Assembly (NCBI RefSeq): GCF_019645855.1
Contig: NZ_CP080999.1
Location: 3,038,001-3,102,000 of the forward strand
Direction of reading: 5' to 3'
Length of the DNA: 64,000 bases
DNA from: Mycobacterium malmoense
GTDB taxonomy: Bacteria > Actinomycetota > Actinomycetes > Mycobacteriales > Mycobacteriaceae
The notes below the pieces were generated by a model, which saw only the letters and a list, made by a program, of their open reading frames with translations, did no database searches and was not told the DNA's origin. The translations under genes and the position numbers were made by a program. Below, in pieces: positions 42,035 to 50,652 of this stretch (the stretch's first letter is position 1; each line of letters opens with the position of its first letter).

Positions 42035-43138
42035 ATGCGCATTCTCATCTCCGGTGCGGGTGTCGCGGGCCTGAGCACCGCGATCAACCTCGGGGCCGAC
42101 GGCCACGACGTGACCCTCGTCGAGCGCGCCGACCATCTGCGGGTCAATGGCTCCCCCATCGACATTCGCGGCGACGCGCTCGACGTCGCCGACAAGATGG
42201 GCGTGCTCAGACAGATCCGCGAGCGCCGGATCGACATGAGCGAACGCGTGCAGTTCGTCGACAGCAACGGCGCCGTGGTGGCCGAGCCACCCCGGGACCT
42301 GATCAACGACTCCGCCGACGACACCGAGATTCCCCGCGAAGACCTCACCAACATCCTCTACAACCACCTCGGGCCGTCGGTGGAGCTGCGGTTCGTCGAA
42401 TCCGTGGCCGAACTCGACGACGATGATCGCGGGGTCGACGTTCGCTTCGCCTCGGGCGCCGTCGACCGCTACGACCTCGTCGTGGGGGCCGACGGGATGC
42501 ACTCGGCGGTCCGGGAGCTCACGTTCGGGCCCGAACACCAGTTCCTGCACCACCTCGGTTTCTATACCGCGCTGGCCGCGCTGCCCGAGTACACGCCGGC
42601 CGGGCGCATCAACCCGATGTACAACTACCCGGGCCACCTAGCCGGCATCGCCACATACAACGATAATGCCTTGGCGGTCTTGATGTTTCGATCGCCGTGG
42701 ATCGACTACGACTACCACGACCTCGCCGCCCAGAAACGGATCCTCGCCGAGGCTTACGCCGGCCACACCGAGTGGCGGGTCCCCGAACTGGTCGATGCGG
42801 CGCGGCGGGACCCGGAGCTGTACTTCGACTCGGTCAGCCAGATTCACATGCCGACTTGGCACCGCGGGCAGGTCGTCCTCGTCGGGGACGCCGCGCACTG
42901 CGCCTCACCCCTCTCCGGCCGCGGCACCAGCCTGGCCCTGACCGGTGCCTGGTTTCTCGGGCAAGCCCTGCGTGACCATCCCGCCGACCTGGGCCCGGCG
43001 CTAGAGCAATACGAAGACGACCAGCGGCCGCACGCCACCCGCTCCCAGGCCACCGCGGCGCCCGGAGGCGAACTCCTGGTCCCGGCCACCCAAGATCAGA
43101 TCGACGCGCGCAACCGGAACCTGAAGCCTCACGCGTGA
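42035..43138 (+). CDS. FAD-dependent aromatic/tetracycline-type monooxygenase
   Basis: A 367-residue class A flavoprotein monooxygenase. FAD motifs are in order: ISGAGVAGLSTAINLGADGH (GxGxxG), VVGADGMHSAVREL (DG motif) and LVGDAAHCASPLSGRGTSLA (GD motif). It uses NAD(P)H and oxygen to hydroxylate an organic substrate. The ATG at 42035 has GGAAGGG upstream and begins directly with the first beta strand. Divergent from and probably repressed by the TetR gene. Homologues include tetracycline-inactivating and polyketide-hydroxylating enzymes; the substrate here is unknown. Confidence 0.88.
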   Translation: MRILISGAGVAGLSTAINLGADGHDVTLVERADHLRVNGSPIDIRGDALDVADKMGVLRQIRERRIDMSERVQFVDSNGAVVAEPPRDLINDSADDTEIPREDLTNILYNHLGPSVELRFVESVAELDDDDRGVDVRFASGAVDRYDLVVGADGMHSAVRELTFGPEHQFLHHLGFYTALAALPEYTPAGRINPMYNYPGHLAGIATYNDNALAVLMFRSPWIDYDYHDLAAQKRILAEAYAGHTEWRVPELVDAARRDPELYFDSVSQIHMPTWHRGQVVLVGDAAHCASPLSGRGTSLALTGAWFLGQALRDHPADLGPALEQYEDDQRPHATRSQATAAPGGELLVPATQDQIDARNRNLKPHA

Positions 43139-43248
43139 CGCCGAGAGTGTGCTCGCGGGCCGCCGCGCCGACCAGGCCGTCGTAGAGCGCGCCGCCGGCC
43201 AAGCCGGCGTTGGGCAACCGGGTGAGGACCGAGGATTATGGCCCAGCC

Positions 43249-43308
43249 CGAGCGTGCGCAGTTGTACATCAGCGACCGGCGAGTCGCGGACAAACACGCA
43301 CGCTCGCG
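43249..43308 (+). repeat. Dispersed 60 bp palindromic repeat, copy B
   Basis: Begins CGAGCGTGCGCAGTTGTACA and ends CAAACACGCACGCTCGCG. It sits between the convergent 3' ends of the monooxygenase and pbpB genes, where it could act as a two-way terminator-like hairpin. Confidence 0.85.
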
Positions 43309-43325
43309 AAAGGGTGCGGCCTGGA

Positions 43326-45344
43326 TTAGGTGGCCTGCAATGTCAGCGGCGGCCCGGGATCCGGTGACAGCGGCACGTTCTCGCGCTGCATCAGCCAGCC
43401 GGCGATGTTGTGGAACAGCGGGGCGGCCGAATGCCCGGGCGTGCCATCGGCGTTGCGCTCCGGGTTGTCCATCATGATGCCGATGACGTAGCGGGGATTG
43501 TCGACGGTGGCCATGCCGGCGAAGGTGATCCAGTAGACGTCGTCGAAGTAGCAGCCGCAGCCGGGGTTGATCTGTTGCGCGGTGCCCGTCTTGCCGGCCA
43601 TCTGATAGCCGGGCACACCGGCCGCCGGCCCCGTGCCCTGCTGGTAGCCCATCGGGTCACGCTGCACGACGGCGCGCAGGATCTGCCGCACCGTCTGCGC
43701 GGTCTGCGGCGAGACGACCCGGACGCCTTCCGGGCGCGGTTCTTCTGTCCGGGTGCCATCGGGTGCGATGGTGGCCTTGATGATCCGCGGCGGCATGCGC
43801 AGCCCGTCGTTGGCGATGGTTTGGTACATGTCGGTCATTTGCAGCAGGGTCATCGAAAGGCCTTGCCCGATAGGCAGGTTCGAGAAGGTACTGCCCGACC
43901 ATTGGTCGATGGGCGGCACCAGCCCCGCGCTCTCACCGGGCAGCCCGACGTTGGTGCGCTGGCCCAGCCCGAACTTGCGGACCATGTCGTAGAAGCGTTC
44001 CGGGCCGACGCGCTGCGCCAGCATCAGTGTGCCGACGTTGGACGACTTCCCGAACACGCCGGTGGTGGTGTAGGGCATCACGCCGTGATCCCAGGCGTCG
44101 TGCACGGTGACGCCGCCCATCTGGATCGAGCCGGGCACGTGCAGCACCTCGTCGGGGTTGGTGAGCCCGTATTCGATGACCGAGGATGCGGTAATCACCT
44201 TGTTCACCGAGCCCGGCTCGAACGGCGAGGACACCGCCAGGTTGCCCAGCTGCCGGTCGCCCTGACGGCCGATGTCCTGGGACGGGTCGAAGGTGTTGTC
44301 GTTGGCCATGGCCAGCACCTCGCCGGTCTTGGAGTCGAGCACCACGGCCGAAACGTTATGCGCCCCAGACAAATTCTTCGCCTGCTGGACCTGCTGTTGC
44401 ACGTAGAACTGGATGTCGTCGTCGAGGGTCAGCTGGACGGTCGAGCCGTTGACCGCCCGGTGCCGGTTGCGGTAACTGCCGGGGATGACGACGCCGTCGG
44501 ACCCGCGGTCGTAGGTGACCGAGCCGTCGGTTCCCGACAGCACGGAGTCCAGCGAGTCCTCCAGCCCCAACAGCCCGTGACCGTCCCAGTCGATGCCACC
44601 GACGACGTTGGCCGCCAGCGATCCGCCCGGATACTGGCGCAGATCCTGCCGTTCGGAACCGACCTCGGGGTACTTGTCGGAGATCGCGCTGGCAATCGCG
44701 GGGTCGACGGCGCGCGCCAGATAGGCGAAATTCTCGTTGCTTTGCAGCTTCTTCAGGACGGTCGAGAAGTCCGGCTTGTTGTTCAGCCGAGCCGAAACCT
44801 CCTTGGCGATGTCGCGCAGCCGCTCCTGCGGCTCGGGGGCGGCCGGGTTCTTCTTCTTGGCTTCCTCCAATTGCTGGCGAATCCTGGTGGGTTGAAACGT
44901 CAGCGCGCGCGACTCGATGGTGAACGCCAGTTGTTCATGGTTGCGGTCGATGATGCTGCCGCGGACCGCCTTTTCCACGTCGGTGACCTTGAGCTGTCCG
45001 GCCGCCTGGGCCCGCAGTGCCGGGGCCTCTGTCACCTGCAGCGCGAACAACTGCGCCGCCGCCACCAGCATCAACACCGCGATGGCGGCGTTGCCGGCGC
45101 GATGCCGGAAGACGAACGACGCGCCGCGTGTGCCCACTTCCACGATCTGGCGGGTGCGCCGCTCCCGCGCCGAGTGACCCCCCGGCACCGCGTCCGCCCG
45201 TTCGGCTGGCCGAGTGTTCTTGGCCTGCTTGGCTTTCGGTTGCTTCGGTTGACGGATCGCCTTGGCCTCCCGCGGTTTACCGGGACCGCGCGTGGACCGC
45301 GCCGACCGCGACCGGCGTGTCCGCCTGTCCTCGCCGCGGCTCAC
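43326..45344 (-). CDS. pbpB: PbpB (FtsI, PBP3) septal transpeptidase
   Basis: A 672-residue class B penicillin-binding protein. A basic cytoplasmic head is followed by one helix (about 83-106), a pedestal domain and the transpeptidase. Active-site motifs: SVNK at 379-382 (catalytic Ser), SSN at 434-436 and KTGTAQ at 585-590. It cross-links septal peptidoglycan with FtsW. Start is GTG; the stop of the ftsL-like gene overlaps it by GTGA. It is the last gene of the mraZ block before the TetR/monooxygenase interruption. Confidence 0.96.
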   Translation of the reverse strand: MSRGEDRRTRRSRSARSTRGPGKPREAKAIRQPKQPKAKQAKNTRPAERADAVPGGHSARERRTRQIVEVGTRGASFVFRHRAGNAAIAVLMLVAAAQLFALQVTEAPALRAQAAGQLKVTDVEKAVRGSIIDRNHEQLAFTIESRALTFQPTRIRQQLEEAKKKNPAAPEPQERLRDIAKEVSARLNNKPDFSTVLKKLQSNENFAYLARAVDPAIASAISDKYPEVGSERQDLRQYPGGSLAANVVGGIDWDGHGLLGLEDSLDSVLSGTDGSVTYDRGSDGVVIPGSYRNRHRAVNGSTVQLTLDDDIQFYVQQQVQQAKNLSGAHNVSAVVLDSKTGEVLAMANDNTFDPSQDIGRQGDRQLGNLAVSSPFEPGSVNKVITASSVIEYGLTNPDEVLHVPGSIQMGGVTVHDAWDHGVMPYTTTGVFGKSSNVGTLMLAQRVGPERFYDMVRKFGLGQRTNVGLPGESAGLVPPIDQWSGSTFSNLPIGQGLSMTLLQMTDMYQTIANDGLRMPPRIIKATIAPDGTRTEEPRPEGVRVVSPQTAQTVRQILRAVVQRDPMGYQQGTGPAAGVPGYQMAGKTGTAQQINPGCGCYFDDVYWITFAGMATVDNPRYVIGIMMDNPERNADGTPGHSAAPLFHNIAGWLMQRENVPLSPDPGPPLTLQAT

Positions 45345-46504
45345 CTGGGGGCACCCGGCGTCGCAGCGGACAGCGGCCCGAATTGTTCACCGTTGGCCGG
45401 CACGCCCGGTTGTGGTCCCGGGGCGAGCGCAGGGATCCCGGGAACGAGCGGGGCCGCGGGCTGGGTGGCCGCGGGGGCCGTCCCCGGCTGCACCGGAACC
45501 GGCACTTCTGCGGGGAGCGGCGCGGGAACCGGCACGGGCAGCCCGCCCAGGGGAATCGGCACTTCGGCGGGCACGGGAGCGGGCGCCGGTTGCGCCGGGG
45601 CCGGCAGCCCCGGCCGCGGCAGCACGCCCGGCACCTGCCCGGTGACCGGCCCACCGGGCATCCCGGGCAGCGGTTGAGCGGGCTGTGCGGGCAGGTGTTG
45701 GCCGCCCAACGTCGAAGCACCGTCGGGAGCGCGCAGCAGGGCCTCCGGTCCGGGCCTGGCCGGCGCGGGCGGACCGCCGGGGGCCGGTTCCAGCCGAACC
45801 GGAACCTCCGGGGCCAGGGCCAGCGGATTCGGGGGCGGCGGGGGGGCGGCGTCGGGAAGCTTGGTGTTCAGCGGCGGCGGCGGGACGCCGTCGGCCGGCT
45901 TGGGCGTGCCGACCACCACCCAGTTGCCGGACGGGTCCTGCACCAGGTGGGCGGTGTCCCTGGTCGGGATCATGCCCTGTTTGCGGGCCGCCTCCGCGAG
46001 CGCCGGCGCCGACTCCGCCTCGCGGACATCGCGTTCCAGCGACTCCTTCTGCTGCTGCAGCATCCGGTTCTTCTCCCGGGCGTGGCTCAACTGGTAAGAA
46101 CGCTCGGCGGAGGCGGTAGACAGCCACAGCGTGAGGCCCAGCCCGAGCCCGAGCGCCCCGATGATCAGCACCACAAACGGAACCTTGCTGGCCAGCGTGC
46201 GGGGCCGCAAATCGATAGACGCCAGCCGGGCGGCCAGACGCTCGGTCAACCGAGGCCGAATGACCTTGGGCGCCTTGGCCTTCCGCGCCTTGGCCCGCGC
46301 CTTGGCCTGGCTTGCGCTTTTGGGCCGGGCCGGCCGTTCGACCGGCCGGGCCTCGCGAGTGGGTGCCGAGGAGGTTCCGGGTCGCGTGCGGCGCGGCGAC
46401 CCCGAGTCGGCCGCGGCACGCCGGTTTTTGCGGGCCGAACCGCCGCGGCCGCCGCGAAGGTCGCTGCCGCCGCGGCGCTTCGGCGTCTGGCGCTTTACCT
46501 TCAT
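45341..46504 (-). CDS. FtsL-like bitopic division protein with proline-rich tail (Rv2164c-like)
   Basis: A 387-residue protein. A strongly basic cytoplasmic part (1-105) leads to one helix (VPFVVLIIGALGLGLGLTLW) and a short coiled coil (HAREKNRMLQQQKESLERDV), as in FtsL. The remaining 190 residues are rich in proline, alanine and glycine, far longer than in FtsL of other phyla. The position between rsmH and pbpB is the ftsL position. The ATG overlaps the rsmH stop by four bases. Confidence 0.85.
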   Translation of the reverse strand: MKVKRQTPKRRGGSDLRGGRGGSARKNRRAAADSGSPRRTRPGTSSAPTREARPVERPARPKSASQAKARAKARKAKAPKVIRPRLTERLAARLASIDLRPRTLASKVPFVVLIIGALGLGLGLTLWLSTASAERSYQLSHAREKNRMLQQQKESLERDVREAESAPALAEAARKQGMIPTRDTAHLVQDPSGNWVVVGTPKPADGVPPPPLNTKLPDAAPPPPPNPLALAPEVPVRLEPAPGGPPAPARPGPEALLRAPDGASTLGGQHLPAQPAQPLPGMPGGPVTGQVPGVLPRPGLPAPAQPAPAPVPAEVPIPLGGLPVPVPAPLPAEVPVPVQPGTAPAATQPAAPLVPGIPALAPGPQPGVPANGEQFGPLSAATPGAPR

Positions 46505-47697
46505 GAGTCGCCTTTCCCGGTGGCCCGCTGTGATTCCGCCCTGTGCTCCAGCCTTTGCACGGCCCGTAATCGCACCGCGGCGCTGCGAGGGTTGCGTTCG
46601 ATCTCGGCCGCATCCGCCCGTTCGGCGCCGTGCGTCAACGACCGGAAGCGCGGCTCATGGCCGGGAAGCTCGACCGGAAGATCCACCGGCGTGCGCGACG
46701 CGACGGCGTCGGCGAACGCGCGCTTGACGATTCGGTCTTCCAGCGATTGGTAGGCCAGCACCACGATGCGTCCGCCGACGGCGAGCGCCTCCAAGGCGGC
46801 GGGAAGGGCGCGGCGCAGCGAGTTCAGCTCGTCGTTGACGGCGATCCGCAGCGCCTGGAAGGTGCGCTTGGCCGGATGCCCGCCGGTGCGCCGTGCTGGC
46901 GCCGGAATCGCTTGGTAGACAAGGGCGACCAGCTCGGCCGTGGAGCGCAGCGGGGTGCGGGTGCGGCGGCGGACGATGTGGGTGGCGATGCGGCGCGCGA
47001 ACCGCTCCTCGCCGTAGCGGCGCAGGATGTCCATCAGCGCCGCCTCGTCGTAGGTGTTGACGATGTCGGCCGCGGTCAGCGGTGACGACGGGTCCATCCG
47101 CATGTCCAGCGGCGCGTCCTGGGCGTAGGCGAAGCCCCGTTCGGCGCGGTCGAGCTGCATGGAGGAGACGCCGAGGTCGAAGAGCACCCCGTCGGCCGAT
47201 TGCGCTGCGGGGTAACCGGATTCGGCAAGCGCCGTGGCAAGCCCGTCATATCGCGTGTGCACCAACGTGACTCGGTCCGCGAACCGCGCCAGCCGGGCCC
47301 GGGCGATCTCCAGGGCGCTGGGATCGCGGTCGAGTCCGATCAGCCGCAGGCCCGGCAGTTCGGTCAAGAACCGCTCCGCGTGCCCGCCCGCCCCGACGGT
47401 GGCGTCGACGAGGACCGCCCCCGACCCGTCGGCGTGGCGGCGGGTCAGGGCGGGGGTGAGCAGGTCGGCGCAGCGTTGCAGCAGCACGGGCACGTGCCCG
47501 AAATCATCTGAATCATCAGCCACCGCAACGCCTCCCCGGGTCTGGCGGCACCCGTCGGACCGGAGGGCCGACGCCCCTGCACCGGGGTCCCTGTCCGAAG
47601 GCACGAACCTGGCGTTGGGGAAGTACGCCAGGGTCGGTTCGGGCAGAGACCGCGATGCACGGGCATGCGCCTCAGATAATGTCGCCGAGTGCTTCAT
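46501..47697 (-). CDS. rsmH: 16S rRNA m4C1402 methyltransferase RsmH (MraW)
   Basis: A 398-residue SAM-dependent methyltransferase that modifies C1402 in 16S rRNA. The SAM loop is LVDATVGAGGHAERFLTELP; other family motifs are LFDLGVSSMQLDRAERGFAY, MRMDPSSPLTAADIVNTYDE and HPAKRTFQALRIAVNDELNS. The N-terminal extension (SLPEPTLAYFPNARFV) is shared with M. tuberculosis Rv2165c, which supports the long form starting at 47697 and overlapping mraZ by 26 bases. Confidence 0.95.
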   Translation of the reverse strand: MKHSATLSEAHARASRSLPEPTLAYFPNARFVPSDRDPGAGASALRSDGCRQTRGGVAVADDSDDFGHVPVLLQRCADLLTPALTRRHADGSGAVLVDATVGAGGHAERFLTELPGLRLIGLDRDPSALEIARARLARFADRVTLVHTRYDGLATALAESGYPAAQSADGVLFDLGVSSMQLDRAERGFAYAQDAPLDMRMDPSSPLTAADIVNTYDEAALMDILRRYGEERFARRIATHIVRRRTRTPLRSTAELVALVYQAIPAPARRTGGHPAKRTFQALRIAVNDELNSLRRALPAALEALAVGGRIVVLAYQSLEDRIVKRAFADAVASRTPVDLPVELPGHEPRFRSLTHGAERADAAEIERNPRSAAVRLRAVQRLEHRAESQRATGKGDS

Positions 47698-48103
47698 CGC
47701 TGGCCGCGGAGAAGTTCTCTTCGTGGGTCTGCTGGTAGTCGTGCCAGGCCCGCTCGTCCCAGATCTCGAGATAATCGACCGCCCCGATCACCACGCAATC
47801 CTTGGACAGGTTCGCGTACCGGCGGTGGTCGGCCGACAACGTGATGCGGCCCTGGGCGTCGGGATGCTGCTCGTCGGTGCCGGCGGCGAGATTGCGCAGA
47901 AACGCCCTGGCTTCGGGGTTGCTCCGCGACGTCTTGCTCGCCCGGCGGGCCAGCTGCTCGAATTCCGTCCGCGGATAGACGGCCAGGCTGTGATCTTGGC
48001 TCTTGGTGACCATCAACCCCCCTGCCAGCGCGTCGCGGAACTTGGCGGGCAACGTCAGCCGCCCCTTGTCGTCGAGTTTGGGCGTGTAGGTGCCGAGAAA
48101 CAC
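47672..48103 (-). CDS. mraZ: MraZ transcriptional regulator
   Basis: A 143-residue protein with two SpoVT-AbrB-like domains, each with the DxxxR element: KLDDKGRLTLPAKFRDALAG and DAQGRITLSADHRRY. MraZ binds repeats in its own promoter and controls the dcw operon. The GTG at 48103 has a strong GGGAGGT site. The first gene of the division cluster in transcription order. Confidence 0.95.
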   Translation of the reverse strand: MFLGTYTPKLDDKGRLTLPAKFRDALAGGLMVTKSQDHSLAVYPRTEFEQLARRASKTSRSNPEARAFLRNLAAGTDEQHPDAQGRITLSADHRRYANLSKDCVVIGAVDYLEIWDERAWHDYQQTHEENFSAASDEALGDII

Positions 48104-48160
48104 CAGAATTCACCTCCCGCCCAAGCGGCTGTGCGTCACCCAAACACTTCAGCCACCATA

Positions 48161-48185
48161 CCCCACAATCCCCCACTTTGCCCCA
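48161..48185 (-). promoter_or_regulatory. MraZ box: three TGGGG repeats with 10 bp periodicity
   Basis: On the minus strand TGGGG-CAAAG-TGGGG-GATTG-TGGGG, followed after five bases by the weaker TGGCT. Known MraZ operators are TGGGN direct repeats spaced by five bases. It lies about 58 bases before the mraZ start. Two further TGGGN pairs with the same five-base spacing occur on the plus strand at 48327-48341 and 48349-48363. Confidence 0.85.
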
Positions 48186-48553
48186 TTGATGGGGTGTCGG
48201 CGCCGAGTTTTCCCGGTCATTCGCCACCGAGGGCCGGTCAGGGCCCGCCCGAGACCCGCTGGGGTGACGTCGCGGCCCGCTCGTGGCGCCGAAAAACCGC
48301 ACTTCAGAGGGATGAAACCACCCAGGTGGGGGAGCGTGGGCCCCTCAGTGGGGCGCGGTGGGGCTTGCACCGTGCACCTCGGCCTCGATTGGGGCTCAAT
48401 TGGGAGTCGGAAGGGACTCGGAAGGGACTCGGAAGGCACTCAGTGGCTTCGCACCGCCCAACCGAACCGTCGAGCCTGCAGCGATGGCACCGAGCCTGCG
48501 TCCACGTGGCAACTGCGACGCCGATCCGCACCCTCACCGCAGACTCGGAAACG
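48186..48553. other. Upstream part of the mraZ promoter region
   Basis: About 370 bases with no convincing gene. It contains the two extra TGGGN pairs and, near 48412-48444, three near-perfect tandem copies of an 11-base unit of the form GGAAGGGACTC. Promoters of the mraZ operon probably lie near the MraZ box. Confidence 0.4.
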
Positions 48554-48585
48554 CAAAAAACGGGGCAGCCGATGTGGCTGCCCCG
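48554..48585 (-). terminator. Rho-independent terminator of the DUF3040 gene
   Basis: On the minus strand CGGGGCAGCC-acatc-GGCTGCCCCG forms a perfect 10 bp stem, followed by a run of six T. It starts 16 bases after the DUF3040 stop. Such textbook terminators are uncommon in mycobacteria. Confidence 0.85.
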
Positions 48586-48601
48586 TCAGGTCTGGTTTCC
48601 G

Positions 48602-49006
48602 CTAATCGTCGAAGCGGCGGCGGAACCGGTCCTCCATGCGACTGGTGAACGAGCCCCCGCCCCCCTTGGCGCGACGCTGGCGCGCGGACCCGGCCGTCGA
48701 TCCGGAATGGTCCGGCCTGCCGGACAACCGCGGGCCGGTGATCGCATAGACCACGCCGCCGAACATCACGATGAAGCCAAAGACACTGAGGATGGGGAAG
48801 CTTCCAATCATCGTGGCTTTGAACGCCACACCGGAAACCAGCATCGCCAGACCGGTGACGAACAACGCCACGCCCTGCAGGCGCCGGCGCGCGGTCGGTG
48901 CGCGAAACCCCCCGCCGCGGACGCTCGACGCGAACTTGGGGTCTTCGGCGTAGAGCGCGCTCTCGATCTGATCGAGCATCCGCTGTTCATGATCGGAGAG
49001 TGGCAT
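48602..49006 (-). CDS. DUF3040 membrane protein (Rv2169c-like)
   Basis: A 134-residue protein starting MPLSDHEQRMLDQIESALYA, the DUF3040 signature, then two hydrophobic segments (about 44-64 and 68-90) and a basic, glycine-rich tail. The ATG at 49006 has GGAGGGACGA upstream, which decides it over the longer frame. Function unknown. Conserved in this position in mycobacteria; a strong terminator follows. Confidence 0.85.
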   Translation of the reverse strand: MPLSDHEQRMLDQIESALYAEDPKFASSVRGGGFRAPTARRRLQGVALFVTGLAMLVSGVAFKATMIGSFPILSVFGFIVMFGGVVYAITGPRLSGRPDHSGSTAGSARQRRAKGGGGSFTSRMEDRFRRRFDD

Positions 49007-49306
49007 TCGTCCCTCCTTGCCGACAGTTTGGCACGTAACTATCGATAGCACGCGGATGCCCGTTATAAGGGCAACTAACTCAGATGATACGAGGTCAATC
49101 TGCGCCGTACCACTGGTTCGGCAGCGATTCTATCCCGGTCGCATCCCGGCACCGTTGGGGGCCGCAACGGCGCTGCGCTGCAAGCCGCTTGCGAAGCGCG
49201 GTGGTTCGCCGGCCCGTTGCGGCGGCCGCCCGGCGAACGGCCCCGCGCGGGTCCGATAATGGCGGGAGCCATAACACGGATCACCGGATGAGGAGGACGA
49301 CGCGAG

Positions 49307-49885
49307 TTGGCGATATTCCTCATCGATCTGCTGCCGAACGACATGGAGCGCCGCCTCAACGACGCCCTGGCGATATATGTCGACGCGATGCGATACCCCC
49401 GGGGCACCGAGAGCCAGCGCGCCGCCATGTGGCTGGAGCACGTTCGGCGACGCGGGTGGCAGGGGGCGGCGGTCGTCGAGGCCGAAGCGGCCGCCGAACT
49501 GAGCAACGCGCCGCTGCTCGGCGTGGCCTACGGCTACCCCGGGGCCCCCGGGCAATGGTGGCAGCAGCAGGTTGTCCTGGGCTTGCAGCGCGGCGGCTTG
49601 CCGCCCCTGGAGATCGCCCGCCTGATGGGCAGCTACTTCGAGTTGACGGAGTTGCACATTGCGCCCCGCGCCCAAGGCCGCGGCCTCGGCGAGGCCTTGG
49701 CCCGCCGGCTGCTCGCCGGCCGCGGCGAGAAGAACGTCCTGCTCTCCACGCCGGAAACCAACGGTGAATCCAACCGCGCGTGGCGGTTGTACCGGCGGCT
49801 GGGCTTCACGGACATCATCCGCGGCTACCACTTCGTCGGCGACCCACGGGCATTCGCGATCCTGGGCCGCGCGCTGCCGCTGTAA
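49307..49885 (+). CDS. GNAT acetyltransferase (Rv2170-like)
   Basis: A 192-residue protein of the GNAT fold. The acetyl-CoA loop is LHIAPRAQGRGLGEALARRL (Q/RxxGxG/A); beta strand and helix after it read NVLLSTPETNGESNRAWRLY. The start is TTG at 49307, behind GAGGAGGACGACGC; the first residues MAIFLIDLLPNDMERRLNDA match the Rv2170 family. It acetylates an amine; the M. tuberculosis homologue has been linked to lysine acetylation of metabolic enzymes. The upstream gap (49007-49306) holds no other gene. Confidence 0.85.
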   Translation: MAIFLIDLLPNDMERRLNDALAIYVDAMRYPRGTESQRAAMWLEHVRRRGWQGAAVVEAEAAAELSNAPLLGVAYGYPGAPGQWWQQQVVLGLQRGGLPPLEIARLMGSYFELTELHIAPRAQGRGLGEALARRLLAGRGEKNVLLSTPETNGESNRAWRLYRRLGFTDIIRGYHFVGDPRAFAILGRALPL

Positions 49886-49932
49886 CCGACGGGCCCGGCG
49901 GGGCGGGGCACCGGATCTGGCACGATGACCTG

Positions 49933-50652
49933 GTGCGCGCCAGCCCTCCCCCGCCCCACGCCCGCAGGGTCACGTCTTGGCGGCGCCGCGTTCTGGCCGG
50001 CGCGATGTTGCTGCTGGTCGTGCCCCTGGCCACCGGATGCCTGCGGGTCAGGGCGTCGATCACCGTCTCGCCCGACGACCTGGTGTCCGGGGAGATCATC
50101 GCGGCGGCCAAGCCGAAAACCCCCAAGGACACCGGTCCGCAGCTCGACACCAATAACTTGCCGTTCGGCCAGAAGGTGGCGGTGTCCAACTACGACAGCG
50201 ACGGCTATGTGGGGTCGCAGGCCGTGTTCTCCGACGTGACCTTCGCCGAGTTGCCGCAGCTGGCGAGCATGAACTCCGACGCCGCCGGGGTGAATCTGTC
50301 GCTGCGCCGCAACGGCAATCTGGTGCTGTTGGAAGGCCGGGCGGATCTGACGTCGGTGACCGATAACGACGCCGACGTCGAGCTGACCGTCGCCTTTCCC
50401 GGCGTGGTGACCTCCACCAATGGCGATCGCGTCGAGCCCGACGTGGTGTCGTGGAAGCTCAAACCGGGCGTGGTGAGCACGATGACCGCCCAGGCCCGCT
50501 ACACCGATCCCAATACCCGCAGCTTCACCGGGGCGGGCGTCTGGCTGGGCATCGCGTCGTTCGCGGCCGCGGGCGTGGTGGCGCTGCTGGCCTGGGTCAG
50601 CCGCGACCGCTCCCCGCGGTTCACCGCTCCGCGCGACCAACCGCCCAGCTAA
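49933..50652 (+). CDS. lppM: LppM lipoprotein
   Basis: A 239-residue exported protein. A basic N-terminus precedes the signal LAGAMLLLVVPLATGC with lipobox cysteine at 36. The mature part is a beta-rich domain (VRASITVSPDDLVSGEIIAA) and there is a C-terminal membrane helix (GVWLGIASFAAAGVVALLAW) with a short basic tail. In M. tuberculosis LppM affects phagosome maturation. Start GTG at 49933; the ribosome site is weak. Overlaps the convergent MTHFR-like gene by four bases. Confidence 0.88.
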   Translation: MRASPPPPHARRVTSWRRRVLAGAMLLLVVPLATGCLRVRASITVSPDDLVSGEIIAAAKPKTPKDTGPQLDTNNLPFGQKVAVSNYDSDGYVGSQAVFSDVTFAELPQLASMNSDAAGVNLSLRRNGNLVLLEGRADLTSVTDNDADVELTVAFPGVVTSTNGDRVEPDVVSWKLKPGVVSTMTAQARYTDPNTRSFTGAGVWLGIASFAAAGVVALLAWVSRDRSPRFTAPRDQPPS

